Assembly (NCBI GenBank): GCA_031772625.1
Contig: CM062808.1
Span: 472,127,655 to 472,191,654, forward strand
Source of the DNA: Pinus tabuliformis
Taxonomy: Eukaryota > Streptophyta > Pinopsida > Pinales > Pinaceae
Direction: 5' to 3'
Length of the DNA: 64,000 nt
A model generated the notes under the pieces. That model did no database searches. It was given only the letters and a program-made list of their open reading frames with translations, and was not told the DNA's origin. The translations under genes were made by a program, and so were the position numbers. This document shows, one piece after another, positions 1 through 11,125 of the stretch; positions within the stretch are counted from its first letter, which is position 1, and each line of letters opens with the position of its first letter.

Positions 1-2998
1 CTTGACAAGTTGATGTCTCTTTTGAGAGTGCAAATTGAAAGAAGGCTTCGCTAGATATGCAACACATACTCTGCATAACCCCATCCCCAATATCCCCTCC
101 CCAAACTTAAGCTTCTGCCAAGAGATCCTCTGTTGCATAGAAATCTCAGTTTTGGTTACAGCTTGAGATATATTACGAACGCCCAGATGGTTATAAATGG
201 AGAACAAAGAGTCCAAAGGTATTTGAGGATCAGAAGGGTTCGGGTGCCAAGTAAAATTTACCATTGGTGAACGTCCTTTGAATAATTCTTTAAGCTGCAA
301 GTCGTCTGGGATATATGCTTGGGTTGCACTACTAACACGGATATCTCCATTATTTGTGCAGACAGGGACTTTACAGCCGCTTCCAAGATATTGTTTTGTG
401 AGAGAGGAGGAACTCGACCACTTATGCACAATACGTTTCCATACCAGACAACACACTGATTCAGTTATTCCATGGTTACCATTTTCTCCCCAATCCCGCC
501 ACAGCAAGCAGTAGTCTTCAATTTGTGGATAGTTGGGTACGCGAAGAGACTTTGAAAAGAAATTGAGCAATTCTTCATCGTACCAGTTTTCCAGGATCTT
601 CAACCTCGATTTGAAAAGCCCATTTACGTCATGAATCACACAGGATTCTGTCGGCGTCCATTTTTGCTCATTTGGAATCCAAATTGGTAAAACGCTAAAT
701 ACAGAAGGCTCCCACTCTGAAACCTGGAGATAACTATATAGCCTTTTTATGGTTTTGAAATCTGTATGCATCTGAATATGATGATCAACAATAACATCGC
801 ATCCTCCTCCTTCCTCAGTGACCACTCCTATCTTTTCAAGAGCATCTTTGAAATTATGAATAGCATACCCATAGAATGCCTCGTCAATACAAGGAAGATC
901 ATCCTCTTCCAAATGCTGAGCAAGCCTCATTTTCGAATCAAACAAAAAGGACTTAGCAGGAGATTCGAAACCCCTGCCCGTTTTCAGCCATTTGCAATCT
1001 GATACACTCTGTTTAAAAGAGGGACGTAGCTTCTGGGAACTTATCCAATCCAGCAGAACAAATGCACTCTCCTTATCCAAATGATTGAAGGGAAAATGGG
1101 CATTTGGAGGGATTAGCTGTGGAATATCTAATGCACCAAGCTGTTGCTTAACGAATGAAACTAAATCTTTACCTGCTTCTGTAAAACCCCGTGCGCAACG
1201 AGGTAATGTAAGATAATATTCTGAGAGTTCAACAAAGTTTTGCCCAGTCCATTGTTGACTTCTCATTAACTTGGCCCACTTACTTATTGATGCAGGAAGG
1301 AGGATATTTACAGAACCATGTTGTCTGACAGTACCCCACCCATCCACGATAGGAATAGTCGAGCAAAGATCGAACAAATCTCGATCTTCGATGTACCTAT
1401 TTACAGATGAAAAATGGAAAAAATGTGCAACATTGATAACAAGCTTACTATCTGTTGAAGATTTTACAACGTCCTGGAGCTGCTTGGCGAAACTTGAGAT
1501 TGAAAGCTCTGTAATTTTAGGATACTCTTCAAGCCACTTACGCAGTTTCTCACCTTTGTTACCAGGCAACTCTACTATGGCCTTCTGAATAGGTTCAGGC
1601 ATAAAATAGTGTCGGGCAGCACTTTGAAGCTCTCCAGACCATTGTGCCAGCCACGCTATGTGCGACCGCTGTGAAGAAAAATATATTCTTGTGCCCGGTT
1701 GATTATTTGATACCTTTGCCAAAGCTGTGTTGTTGGCAGACTTTACATACTTCAGGAAGGGAGTATTTTGTAGGTGACTTGAAAATTCAGACTTCCAATG
1801 TTCAGCAATGAAACAAAGAAGTTCCACATATAAGTTTTCCGACAGACCATTCACCCAACCAGATGACTTAATGCAACCAGCATACCAATGATATGAAACA
1901 TTCTCCACATTCAAGAACTTCAAGATATTAGAAAACTCAGGCTTATCAAGGCAGGAATGGACTATTTTGTCTTCTCCAGCCACGAAAGCGTCCAGGCTGC
2001 TCTGCCGACCTTGTTTTCTTGCTTTCTCCAGAATGCTTCTAAATGCTGACAGTACTGTCCGAGTTTCTGTTGGCCTACCGAAATCTTTGTCAACAAAGCT
2101 GGAATCGCATAAAATTATTTCGTCCATCCTTAACTGGGCCTGAATGCCAGTTCTTACTTGTTCCAGCTGCGGGTAATGAGGGGCTTCAACAGGGATGTAT
2201 TTATAAAATTGAGATTTTGATGAAGGGGTGAATCAGAGTGGACGAGAATATGAAATGCTGAACGAAAAGCTACCGGAATACAGTCTAGTATTCCCTGGTT
2301 CCATTTGTTGTCAAAAATAATACTCTCTCTGGAAGAAACCAGTAAGAAATCTGCTTGTATTAGAAACGGAAAACAGGTGACCATTTCTGTTGGAAGAAAA
2401 GCATAAATGCTGGGAGCTGTCATGTTTTCTCTTGTAAGGCGTTTATCAAAGGGGAAAGCCAGAGTAATCGCCAATGTTTCCAGGTCTTTCCTCTGCTCAA
2501 CCTTGTACTTTTCTTTTACAGGGAAACGTTGCCTCCACATGTAATAGCTGGATTTCCCCATGGAATGTTTATTCTCTTCACCTGACAAATGCAGAGTGAA
2601 AGATTCACTGTCATCACTCTTAGAACTCTGAAATTCCGTCTCCCGTGAAACGGAGATTGAATTAATTTTGTTCAGGCTGGGATCCACATGAAATTCACGA
2701 ACTGAAAGCTTTTTTATCTTAGACATGAACAAAATAACTTCAGGATGAATATTGGAGAGCTCTTGCTTCACAGCTTCAACCTTCTCAGGACGCAAAGGTA
2801 GAACTATAACAGTATTAGGAAGCCGGCACCCATAAATTTCTTCAATCTCAGCAAGGCTGGGTTTTCTTTCAATCCATTCTGGGACGATATATCCAATGTT
2901 GGCATCACGAGGAGGGACATCGTTGAATCTTATCTTATAGCCATTGCTGAAAATACAGGGCTGGTTTGTGACTAAAAATACGCTCTTAAATCCAATAC
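1..2998 (-). pseudogene. NO VEIN-like gene, exon 3 (partial, with frameshift)
   Basis: The long exon starts after acceptor GAAG at 2999 with IGFKSVFLVTNQP, the rest of the HATPase G2 region. It continues with the conserved NGYKIRF, PSIYAFLPTE and FPFLIQADFLLVSSRE segments. About residue 255 of this exon the frame is lost at a four-base G run (2225-2228 on the plus strand). One more base there would give SPPSSKSQFYKYIPVEAP, the expected family sequence. From there the shifted frame reads through to position 1 with no stop that I could see, so almost all coding potential survives. The C-terminus lies outside the window; its homologue is at 42290-42939. Either a young pseudogene or a base-calling error. 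Confidence 0.75.
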
Positions 2999-4810
2999 CT
3001 TCAACCAAAAAAATATAATTAGATAAGTTAAAAATAACATAATTCAATCAGATATTTAGTCCAGTGCCAAGAGCACTTTAATCGGCACAGTAATGTGTAA
3101 TGTTATTAAGTATTATATAGAAATTCAAATTCAGATTCAAAGTTTCCAAGTTTAAATGATGGACGAATTGAAAAGGAAAAAAATTAGTATCAAATTGATA
3201 AAAAAATTAAATATATTTAAAAGTTATACCCATGTTATTCCATATTACTCTATTATCAGCAATTTTTTCAAAAGATGGGTACTTTTTTTTAGAGATGGGT
3301 TATTATCAGCATTTTCCAAAAATGGATACTTTCTTTAGAGATGGGTGTGGTGATAAAAGATGGCTACTTTTTTTAAAGATGGGTGTGGTGATATATGGTG
3401 ACCAAAAGTATACAAATCAGTGCAGAAAGCAATGTGTAAAGCAATGTGTAAGTATATCTGTCTCTCTTAAAATAAAATAAAATATTCTCTAAATAAAATA
3501 AAATATTCTCTAAATAGAAAAGTAATGCAACTGTAATAAAAAAGAAAAAAATATATTGTATGCATATTTAATTTAATTAGTTGTCCATATGAACTATTGT
3601 TTGTAATTTCATGTAAAGTCATTAGTAATTAAAAAAAATACGAGTAAAATGTTTAGACCTTATGTTTTTCAAAAATATTCTATAAAATGGCTCAATACAC
3701 ATGTTATGTAATCTCTATATAACATTCAAAAATACAATTTAAAGGATAAAAAATTAGGCATTTTTTTTGCATTCTAAAATATGTTTGCCCGTAAAGAAAT
3801 TTGATATCTCGGCTCATGTTAGATGCATGCTTAAAGAAATTTGATATCTCGGCTCATGTTAGATCCATGCTTAACTCATGTTAGATCCATGCTTAAGATG
3901 GATCTATGCTGGTGGTTAAGAATATGTATTTCCTCCTAAGAAGTCAAAGGTTAAAATCCAAAGGGAACTAGAGTATGTACACTTTTACAGACTCTAGAGA
4001 CAGAACACTAACCTATACATGTTTCTCCAATGCAACCTCCTTCCCTTACCTTCTTTAGAAATGGTTGTGGTGAAATACAGTTCAAAAGTGTATGTGGTAA
4101 GGTATATAGTTTGTGTAAGCCTAACAATTAAGAATATGTATTTCTTCCTAAGAAGTTGCAGGTTAAAATCCATAGGAAACTAGAATATATACACTTTTAT
4201 AGACTCTAAAAAGAGGCAGAACAGTAACCCATACTTTTTTCTCCAATGTAACCTCATTCCCTTACATTTTTTAGAGATGGGTGTGGTGAAATACAGTTAC
4301 TAGAAGTGTATGTAGTGAGGTATATAGTTTATGTAAGCCTAGTAGTTAAGAATATGTATTTCCTCCTAAAAAATTACAGGTTAAAATCCATAGGAGACTG
4401 GAGTATATACATGTCTAGACTCAGACATGAGGCAGAAAACTAACCCATAAGAGTATATACACTTCTATAGACTCATAGATGAGGCAGAAAACTAACCCAT
4501 AACTTTTTCTCGAAAGTAACCTCCTTTCCTTGCCTTCTTTAGAGATGGGTATGGTGAAATTTAGTTACCAGAGTGTAGAGTGTATATGGTGAAATATATG
4601 ATTTTCCTTCCTTAAAGATGGGTGTAATGAAATTTAGTTACCAGAGTGTAGAGTGTATATGGTGAATTATATGATTTGTGTAAAACTAATAATTAATAAT
4701 ATGTTTTTCCTCCCTAAAAAATCATAAGTTAACCAAAAAAAATAACCAAAAAAAACTAGAATATAGAGACTTTTATAAACTCTAACCAAAAACAGAGCAC
4801 CGACCCATAC
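2999..4810 (-). repeat. Intron 2 of the NO VEIN-like gene, filled with tandem repeats
   Basis: The intron is 1.8 kb. From about 3900 to 4810 it holds four or five degenerate copies of a unit of about 200 bp. Shared landmarks are AAGAATATGTATTTCCTCCT, AGGTTAAAATCCATAGG, a pyrimidine-rich TTCTCCAATGTAACCTCCTT block, and TTCTTTAGAGATGGGTGTGG. The pyrimidine-rich block is the complement of the exon 2 end plus its splice donor, so the array appears to have grown by copying the exon/intron junction. Shorter relics of the AGAGATGGGTGTGG part lie at 3270-3400. A separate block at 3798-3900 repeats AAATTTGATATCTCGGCTCA twice and a shorter ATGTTAGATCCATGCTTAA part three times. Confidence 0.7.
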
Positions 4811-5018
4811 CTTTTTCTCCAATGTAACCTCCTTCCCTTTTCTTCTTGGTAGATCTTCCAACGCTACATATAGAATCAATGTTATGTTTTTGAAATCCAA
4901 TCTCATTGTTAAACACCAAGAGTGTATCTGTAGCACCCACTTCACATATATCCTTACTGGTAATTACAAATTCCAAAGAAGGTTCGACCTCAGATGCATA
5001 CTTGTTATCCTCTGCATT
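4811..5018 (-). CDS. NO VEIN-like gene, exon 2 (HATPase core)
   Basis: This 208 bp exon follows a CTGCAG acceptor and opens with NAEDNKY, completing the N-box begun in exon 1. It then carries FVITSKDICEVGATDTLLVF, the NNEIGF segment that takes the place of the G1 box, the family signature SICSVGRSTK, and the start of the G2 box (GYIGEKG). It ends at donor AAAAAG|GTATGG in phase 1, and exon 3 restores the glycine to give GEKG/IGFKSVF. Length and splice phase match the duplicate at 6632-6839 exactly. The 3' end of this exon recurs, degenerate, in the tandem repeats of intron 2. Confidence 0.8.
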
Positions 5019-5114
5019 CTGCAGTAAAACACCGTTTTTAAGGTACTGAAAACAAAAATGTAAAAGTACAGTTAAACCTATTAGATAATTTGAAGTAGGT
5101 TGCCTAGGAATTAC

Positions 5115-5264
5115 CTGGATGAGTTCCATAAGAAAATGCACATCCTTGCTGTATAATTCAGCAGAGAGATGTTTCACCGCTTGGTGCAAATCTTCTGCAA
5201 GGGGATTATCAGGAGAAAACTTGGTCTTCCGAATGTGTTGAACGTGCATTCTCTGTGTCGCCAT
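5115..5264 (-). CDS. NO VEIN-like gene, exon 1
   Basis: First coding exon of a NO VEIN-like protein, a plant family with a GHKL/HATPase domain; the founding member acts in leaf vascular and auxin-dependent development. The exon encodes 50 residues starting MATQRM and ending MELIQ. I chose this ATG because the mirrored copy at 6390 starts at the same place (MATPRD), although the reading frame stays open further upstream to 5345. It ends at a clean donor, CAG|GTAATT. The intron falls inside the ATP-binding N-box: the Glu and Gln are here and the N-A-E-D-N continues in exon 2. Intron 1 is 96 bp. Family assignment is from motif recognition, not from a search. Confidence 0.8.
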
Positions 5265-6389
5265 AACTGCATATGCAGGGAACTCCAACAACACCACTGT
5301 GATAATGCAAACCAAATCCAGTAGCAATGTGCCTATCTCACTCAAATCTCTGGGGCAAACTTAAGCCCTTCACTGCATTATATTGATCTGTGCCATCGAC
5401 GGATGCAAGGGTGGTAGTCTCTGTCGCAGGCAATCTGCTTTACGAGGTATACTATTTACTTTAACTTTATGCGCTTGAGATGGCTCTTTCTTCGAAATTT
5501 ACAAATATGCAAGATTCCAAATGGATCACTGTCGCTTCAACTTGTCTGAAACTTTTTAGAAAATCTCTTAAATACATTTATTAAAAGTGCAGAAGTCTAA
5601 CTCCATTGAACTCGTGGCCACGCCGGTTTACATCCATCGTTCCCAAGGTCTGACAACGAACCTAACCAGCCGTCACTGACTTAATTAAACCACTTTATTC
5701 AATGTAGTTCTTAAACTACATTGAATAAAGTGGTTTAATTAAGTCAGTGACGGCTGGTTAGGTTCGTCTTAAACTACATTGAATAAAGTGGTTTAATTAA
5801 GTCAGTGACGGCTGGTTAGGTTCGTTGTCAGACCTTGGGAACGATGGATTGATGTAAACCGGCCTGGCCACGAGACCTTTCCCGGCCGGAGCGCTGTCAC
5901 GTTATTACATGGCATGTATGTATGGTGAAGCCGATATCGGGTGCATTAAATGCCCGATAGCACGCTGGTTAGCCTGGTCGCCTAAACTTAATCTTCCATT
6001 GAAAAGTATTTAATGCTTTGTACAGTAATTAAACACGTCCAAAAACCCATTAAGAAATATTTATGCTTACTTTTATTATTATTAATATGCTTCAATTAAT
6101 TTATCACTTTTCAGTACAGATCTGACTCGATGTTTTTTTTCTTTTTATTATTATTATAAATCTTCCGCTCGACGCTTCCGAATAAAATATGCTTTCAAAT
6201 AAGTACAGGGTTGGTAAGCATATATACACTTTCAGAAGCATACTAACGCCAATTCGCCTGTGAGATTATATAGTTTCAGAAGCATACTAACGCGAATCCG
6301 CCTCTGAGATTATCCACTCTATTCATTCACCCACAGTTCAATAGCTGCCAGTTGTTAGTGGGTTGCTTTGCATCACTGCACAAGCGGGT
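5265..6389. promoter_or_regulatory. Shared intergenic space of two head-to-head NO VEIN-like copies, with a palindrome
   Basis: This 1.1 kb segment separates the two divergent start codons and so must hold both 5' flanks. Its centre is an inverted repeat. The left arm (5612-5710) is mirrored at 5769-5873, and an extra truncated copy of the right arm (5711-5767) sits between them, so one 57 bp block occurs once inverted and twice in direct order. Arm identity is very high by eye. Outside the palindrome the two flanks do not visibly match until the exons begin. A short direct repeat around TTTCAGAAGCATACTAACGC occurs at about 6230 and 6278, upstream of the plus-strand copy. I cannot place a TATA box or start site with confidence. 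Confidence 0.55.
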
Positions 6390-6539
6390 ATGGCGACGCC
6401 TAGGGATCACATTGAACACATTCGGAAGACCAAGCTTTCTGCCGATAACCCACTCGCAGAAGATTTGCACCAAGCGGTTAGACATCTCTCTGCTGAGTTA
6501 TATAGCAAGGATGTTCATTTTCTTATGGAGCTCATCCAG
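6390..6539 (+). pseudogene. Duplicate NO VEIN-like exon 1
   Basis: A 150 bp mirror copy of the minus-strand exon 1. It encodes MATPRD followed by HIRKTKLSADNPLAEDLHQA and ends at MELIQ with donor CAG|GTATTT. Length, start and splice site match the minus-strand copy. The frame is intact, so this exon alone shows no damage. It is called a pseudogene because exon 3 with the rest of the HATPase domain is not found downstream; the gene body is replaced by transposons until a C-terminal piece at 42290. Confidence 0.7.
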
Positions 6540-6631
6540 GTATTTCCTAGTCAATTAACCTGCTTCAAATTATCAAATAGGTTTTATCTTTTTTGGTGTG
6601 CAATACTTAAAAAATGGTGGTTTGACTGCAG

Positions 6632-6839
6632 AATGCAGAGGATAACAACTATGCATCTGGTGTTAAACCTTCGTTGGAATTTGTAATTACGAGCAAAGAT
6701 ATCTGTGAAGTGGGTGCAACTTTTACACTGTTGTTGTTCAACAATGAGATTGGATTTCAGAAACATAATATCGATTCTATATGCAGCGTTGGACGCTCCA
6801 CAAAGAAGAGAAGGGAAGGAGGTTATATCGGAGAAAAAG
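6632..6839 (+). pseudogene. Duplicate NO VEIN-like exon 2
   Basis: A 208 bp copy of exon 2 after acceptor CTGCAG. It opens with NAEDNNYAS, carries ICEVGAT, NNEIGF and SICSVGRSTK, and ends GYIGEKG at donor AAAAAG|GTATGA, in the same phase as the minus-strand copy. The frame is open. No IGFKSVF exon follows. The next 1.6 kb is AT-rich and non-coding, and then transposon material begins. It differs from the minus-strand copy at several residues (for example F-T-L-L in place of D-T-L-L after EVGAT), so the duplication is not recent enough to be identical. Confidence 0.7.
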
Positions 6840-8466
6840 GTATGAATTTTTACTGATACTCTAATATGACTGTAACCCTATGCATCTCTGTAACCCTAGG
6901 CATGAATTCTAGATTTTGGTTTAAGTACTAATTTTATGTGTATTTACCTTGTATTTTAGAACTTAGAACTCAAGCCTGTGACTGAAACGTATATTTTTAA
7001 TAATTTAATTCACTCAAAATTCAAGCTTATTATTTGGATTTTATAATTCAAGCCCGTGACGGAAAAGCGTATTTTTCATAATTAATCTCACTCAAAATTC
7101 AAACTGAATTAAATTGACTTGGCTTAAATATCAAACATAACGGATGAAATATTCCATTACCGAGCAGGCATCCGTTGTATTTCTGGTCGCAGATGGCTAG
7201 CGTATTCAGAGACTGTAGAAACTCCACTCCCCCGTCCCAGTTCCATGGAAAACCCTGTCCATCGAAGATATAGTGCTCGTCGGGTTGCTGGATTCGAACC
7301 CTCGCTGACCGCTTGTTTCGAATTTTTGTTCTGCCATGGACCGAAATCCTTTCCATATCTGTAATAATATTTCTAATGATTAAAACTAATATATGCCAAA
7401 GTTGCGTATGGAAAATAGTTTGGAGGTGCACTGAAGGAGCTTTGACGGTAACTTGGAAGGAGAGGGTAGGCGAGTGGTATGGACAGCTAAGCCCTAACAT
7501 TTAATTTACTAAATTTAAATAGCCTCTTATCAATTAGAAATATCATCAAATTGCTGGGAGAGGCTCGTACAGTCACGTTATGTAAATAAAAATAATAAAA
7601 GAATACAAATAGTTATATTTTAAAATAAAAATGATATAAAAATAATAAAAGAACAAAAATAGTTATATTTTAAAATAAAAATAATGTATGGATTTATGGT
7701 ATTTATTATTGGTATTTATGTGGAAAATAATTTATTTAAAAAGGGAAATATTAATGTAGATTCATTGTAACTCTAAGTCTAATTAAAGTCGAGAAGAATC
7801 AAATTAATTTTTAATTTTAACAAAAAAGTTTCATCTTAAAATATTTAATCTTAAAAATTTTCACTTAAAAAAAATTTAATCCTCAATTGATCTTGAGCTT
7901 AAAATAAATTAAACTAACTTATCTAATTTATTAAATACAAATAACTTTTTGTTCAACATACAATATTTTGATTTGTCCTTAATTATAATATTATCTAATT
8001 TATTTAATTCAATTATTTTATTAATCATATTATTGTTTTTATTTTTAAATTAAAAAGAAAATCAATATAATCTTTATATAAAAAATACCTGGTTGTACCA
8101 GATTTCTGATAATAAAGTGATCTCAGTCCTTACGCATCATGTATCTATATCTGGAATTGAAATTAACTATAAACTCTTATACGTTTATATTTATAAACGT
8201 TATAAAGTTAAAGAAAAGATAGAAATTTTCTCATTAAGAATAAATATTTTAAAATAGAAAGTAGAAATTAAATATATTTTGGACATTAATAATTTTTTTG
8301 TATTATTTGAATATTTTAATTAATTACAATTGTATTTTATAAAAATAGTAAACTATTTTTTTAATCCATTATATTTTATTTTTTTAATTTATACCAATTT
8401 AATTATATAGTTTAATATTTTAATTTTAAATTATTTTATGATAATTTATATTATAATTAAATTAAT
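6840..8466. other. AT-rich spacer after duplicate exon 2
   Basis: No gene recognised. The first part is probably the start of the old intron 2 of the plus-strand NO VEIN-like copy. About 6960-7100 holds two degenerate copies of a roughly 73 bp unit around AATTCAAGCC(T/C)GTGAC. About 7585-7685 holds two copies of a roughly 48 bp unit around AATAGTTATATTTTAAAATA. An open frame of 133 codons on the minus strand (7099-7500) resembles nothing I know, and its composition differs from the AT-rich flanks. Beyond 7500 the sequence is very AT-rich and featureless. Confidence 0.5.
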
Positions 8467-9164
8467 GGATGATGATGATGATGGTGGTGGTTAACGTCTG
8501 CTGAGACCAAACATTGGTTTATCGGATCTAAAGAAACAAATTATTTATTTTGATTTAAGATTTTATTCCTATGCTCAACAAGCTTGGAGAAAAGCCTCCC
8601 AAGCTCACTATAATTTTGACATTGTAAAAGGCTAGGAACGTCAGTATTGTAACAAAGATTGTGAAACTGAGATCTAATGTGGTTGTACGCGGGGCACTCT
8701 AAGAGGAAGTGGTTTTCATCCTCGATGTTCCTATTCTCACATATATGGCACATCCTTTCCATCCACGGCATTTTAGGAAGTGCCCAACGCCCTGTTTCAT
8801 TATGGAGCTCATGAGAATTCTTTCTAATCTTTGCTATATTAATTTTCTTCTTTGAGCTAGTTAAAATAGAGAGATACTTTTGATCTTCTAAGGTGGGGTT
8901 GATGACCTTCTTATAATAACTTAATTTTCTTTTAGCCGCTAAATCTTTCTCACACCACATTTTTTCTTTGAACTTATAAGTAACAATATCTTTAATGTTA
9001 TTTATGTTTTGCAATGCATCATTCTCGTTGATCTCCCAATAGTTTAACCAGGCCCTTGTGCCTTTATGCCACTCCCGATTGAGCCTTAGGTGGTTTTGGC
9101 TGGAATTTAAAGCTAGCTTAAGAAGTCTATGATCGTCTATGTTATTGAGTTTGTGCTTGTACAA
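8467..9164 (-). mobile_element. 5'-truncated LINE, C-terminal end of ORF2
   Basis: The open frame 8541-9164 (207 codons) looks like the part of a non-LTR retrotransposon ORF2 that follows the reverse transcriptase. Residues near 118-170 read IRKNSHELHNETGRW, then a Cys-His knuckle CHICENRNIEDENHFLLECP followed by AYNHIRSQF. That C-x2-C, H, C arrangement with E-D-E-x-H-F-L-L-x-C-P-A-Y is typical of LINE ORF2 ends from jockey/CR1-like families in animals, unlike the plant L1 zf-RVT form seen at 38200. After the stop, on the minus strand, comes a short (CAT)n tract (8467-8483), which fits a LINE 3' tail. No reverse transcriptase core lies upstream, so this is a 5'-truncated copy. No target duplication was identified. 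Confidence 0.55.
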
Positions 9165-10780
9165 CAGAAACCTAATTAATAATATTGAATAATTTTAAAA
9201 TAATGAAATTTGTTTGATAAAAATTGCTAATGCAATAAGAGCAGCTTAATCAAACATAAATTTGATATTTAATAAAACAAAGAATTCTCTTTCCTTCCAA
9301 AAAAAAATTCAATCACATAAAAGAGATATAAACCCTATTTGCATTTTGAAGAATCAAAATATTTGTGGCAAAATCTAACGTATGTTCAAGTCCAAGCACA
9401 ATGACAAGCATGTTTATGATCATCAAAATGATATATATATGATTAATAAAATTTATTTTAAAAAATACAAATTTTATTATCATAAATATATTGTTAATTA
9501 AGATTACAATTTTTTTTTAAAACTGTATTAAAATATTAACATTAACATACATATATATAGTATTGTTTCAAAAAAAAAATTATATAACAATAAATGATAT
9601 CATTGTTCATGTTATGTTCTATTACATTTTTTTTCAAGGGGACTTAGATATAGTGATCATGGACAAGCTTACAGATAATGCAAAATGATAACAACTATAA
9701 TTATGACTATGAAGTTTATGACAATTAACAAAGACAAAGATACAAAAAGTAAAAGGCAAATTCCAAGTGACTAAATATAATATCAAGAGTCACATGAAGT
9801 AATTTAGAGCAGATTTCGAGTGTTGGTTCCAGCTGGGGTAGGAGGTTTCATATCACATTCTAGATGGCTTTCTAGGTGAGAAAATCGAGCATCCAAACTA
9901 GCAAGACATGAGTGTTTGTAATGTTGCACATGCTTTATTTTATTCAAGGAAGAGATTATATCATTGTGATCTTTAAGCTTCTCCTTCAAGACATTGTGCA
10001 AGAGTGTTTTCATCTGCTAATGGAGGGTGATGGAGCTCGAGTATTAGCTTTGATGTTGGACACCTCACTCGCCAAGGGTTAAGGTGTGGGAGATGAACGG
10101 TCAAAGGAGTCCAAGAGACGTTGGAAGATGAATCCAACTGTCACAAGAATGTATTATAAATATACATCTATGTTTATAGTAAAGGAAATTAATTGTTCTA
10201 TCATTCATGTCTCTTCAGATTCCATGTGCATCTAACATTTGTCTTCCCTTGGTGTGTCTAGGATTTGGAACCCAATTGGCTACCTCAGCTTGAATTTCTA
10301 AGTCAAAGTAGTCTTGGCTATCACTAATGGTCAAGGCTTCAAGTTTATGGATTTCCTCTGGAATTTATGGAGCAGTCGTGTGGAAAATGAAATTGGCATC
10401 TTGGGCTTGGGTTGGTGGTCGACCTTGAGGACCCTTGTCCCAAGATCCATGGAGGTAGTGCATTTGTTTTAGGGGCATATTGTACCAAATAATTAAGGGC
10501 TAGGATAGAGTTCTTCCCCAAAACACCCAAAAAACTAAAGGAATTGAAGATGAGAAGACCAAATAAAAGTAAAATCTAGGGTGGCATGGATTGCTAGGGA
10601 AGTCTCTGATGGCTTATAAAGAAATTTGGCTTTTGAAGGGGGCAGATAGATAAAATATTCCAGACAAGGTCCAATAACCACTGAGAGGCAACAACAACAA
10701 AACCACTGCTCACCCTTGCTAAGCTCAGAGAATTACATGCTAGAACCCACGAAATAGAAACAAAACTAGTGAAGATGTTG
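9165..10780. other. Spacer without recognised genes
   Basis: AT-rich up to about 9800, with runs of A and T and an ATATATAT tract near 9430. From 9800 to 10780 the composition is more balanced and short open frames exist on the minus strand (for example 9804-10013, 69 codons, predicted helical), but none resembles a known family. It may be decayed transposon sequence. Confidence 0.35.
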
Positions 10781-11106
10781 TCAAAACCCAAGGAATTGGA
10801 CAAAGAGATAATTACCCAATGTTGACCGACCCACCATGCCTGAACCTATGTAGTTGTGAAAGTTGGATGAGGGTTGATGTCTCCTGATCTTGAAATGTTT
10901 GTCATCTTGGTCTTCATTTGCACCCCAGGTGATACCTCCACTGCTAGTCTTAGGCTTATCCCTTTGTTGTTGCTTAGCGTCCAATACATGAGTTGGGAAC
11001 CACAAACCCAGAATCTAAGTCTCTCAGAGTATCGGTGCATGTTGAGCCATGGCCATAGGAAAAAGTCATCTCCTGTACCAGAGAGGAAACCCACAAATTT
11101 TGCCAC
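10781..11106 (-). pseudogene. Possible decayed retroelement gag remnant
   Basis: Two overlapping minus-strand frames give a short protein-like stretch. The upstream one contains FVGFLSGTGDDFFLWPWLNM, reminiscent of the G-x-D-D-(F/Y)-x-L-W segment near the start of some Copia-type gag proteins. The other continues with a hydrophilic stretch (KTSSGGITWGANEDQDDKHF). A frameshift would join them. The match is short and I have no other domain to support it, so this is a weak call and the stretch could be chance. Confidence 0.2.
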
Positions 11107-11125
11107 AACCTTGTGTCTTTACTAG

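Noticed and set aside
7280-7305. Minus-strand GGTTCGAATCC, a perfect tRNA B-box word
   Set aside because: The flanking bases do not form a T stem, no cloverleaf or A box at the right distance is seen, and it falls inside an unassigned open frame. A tRNA or SINE call is not supported.
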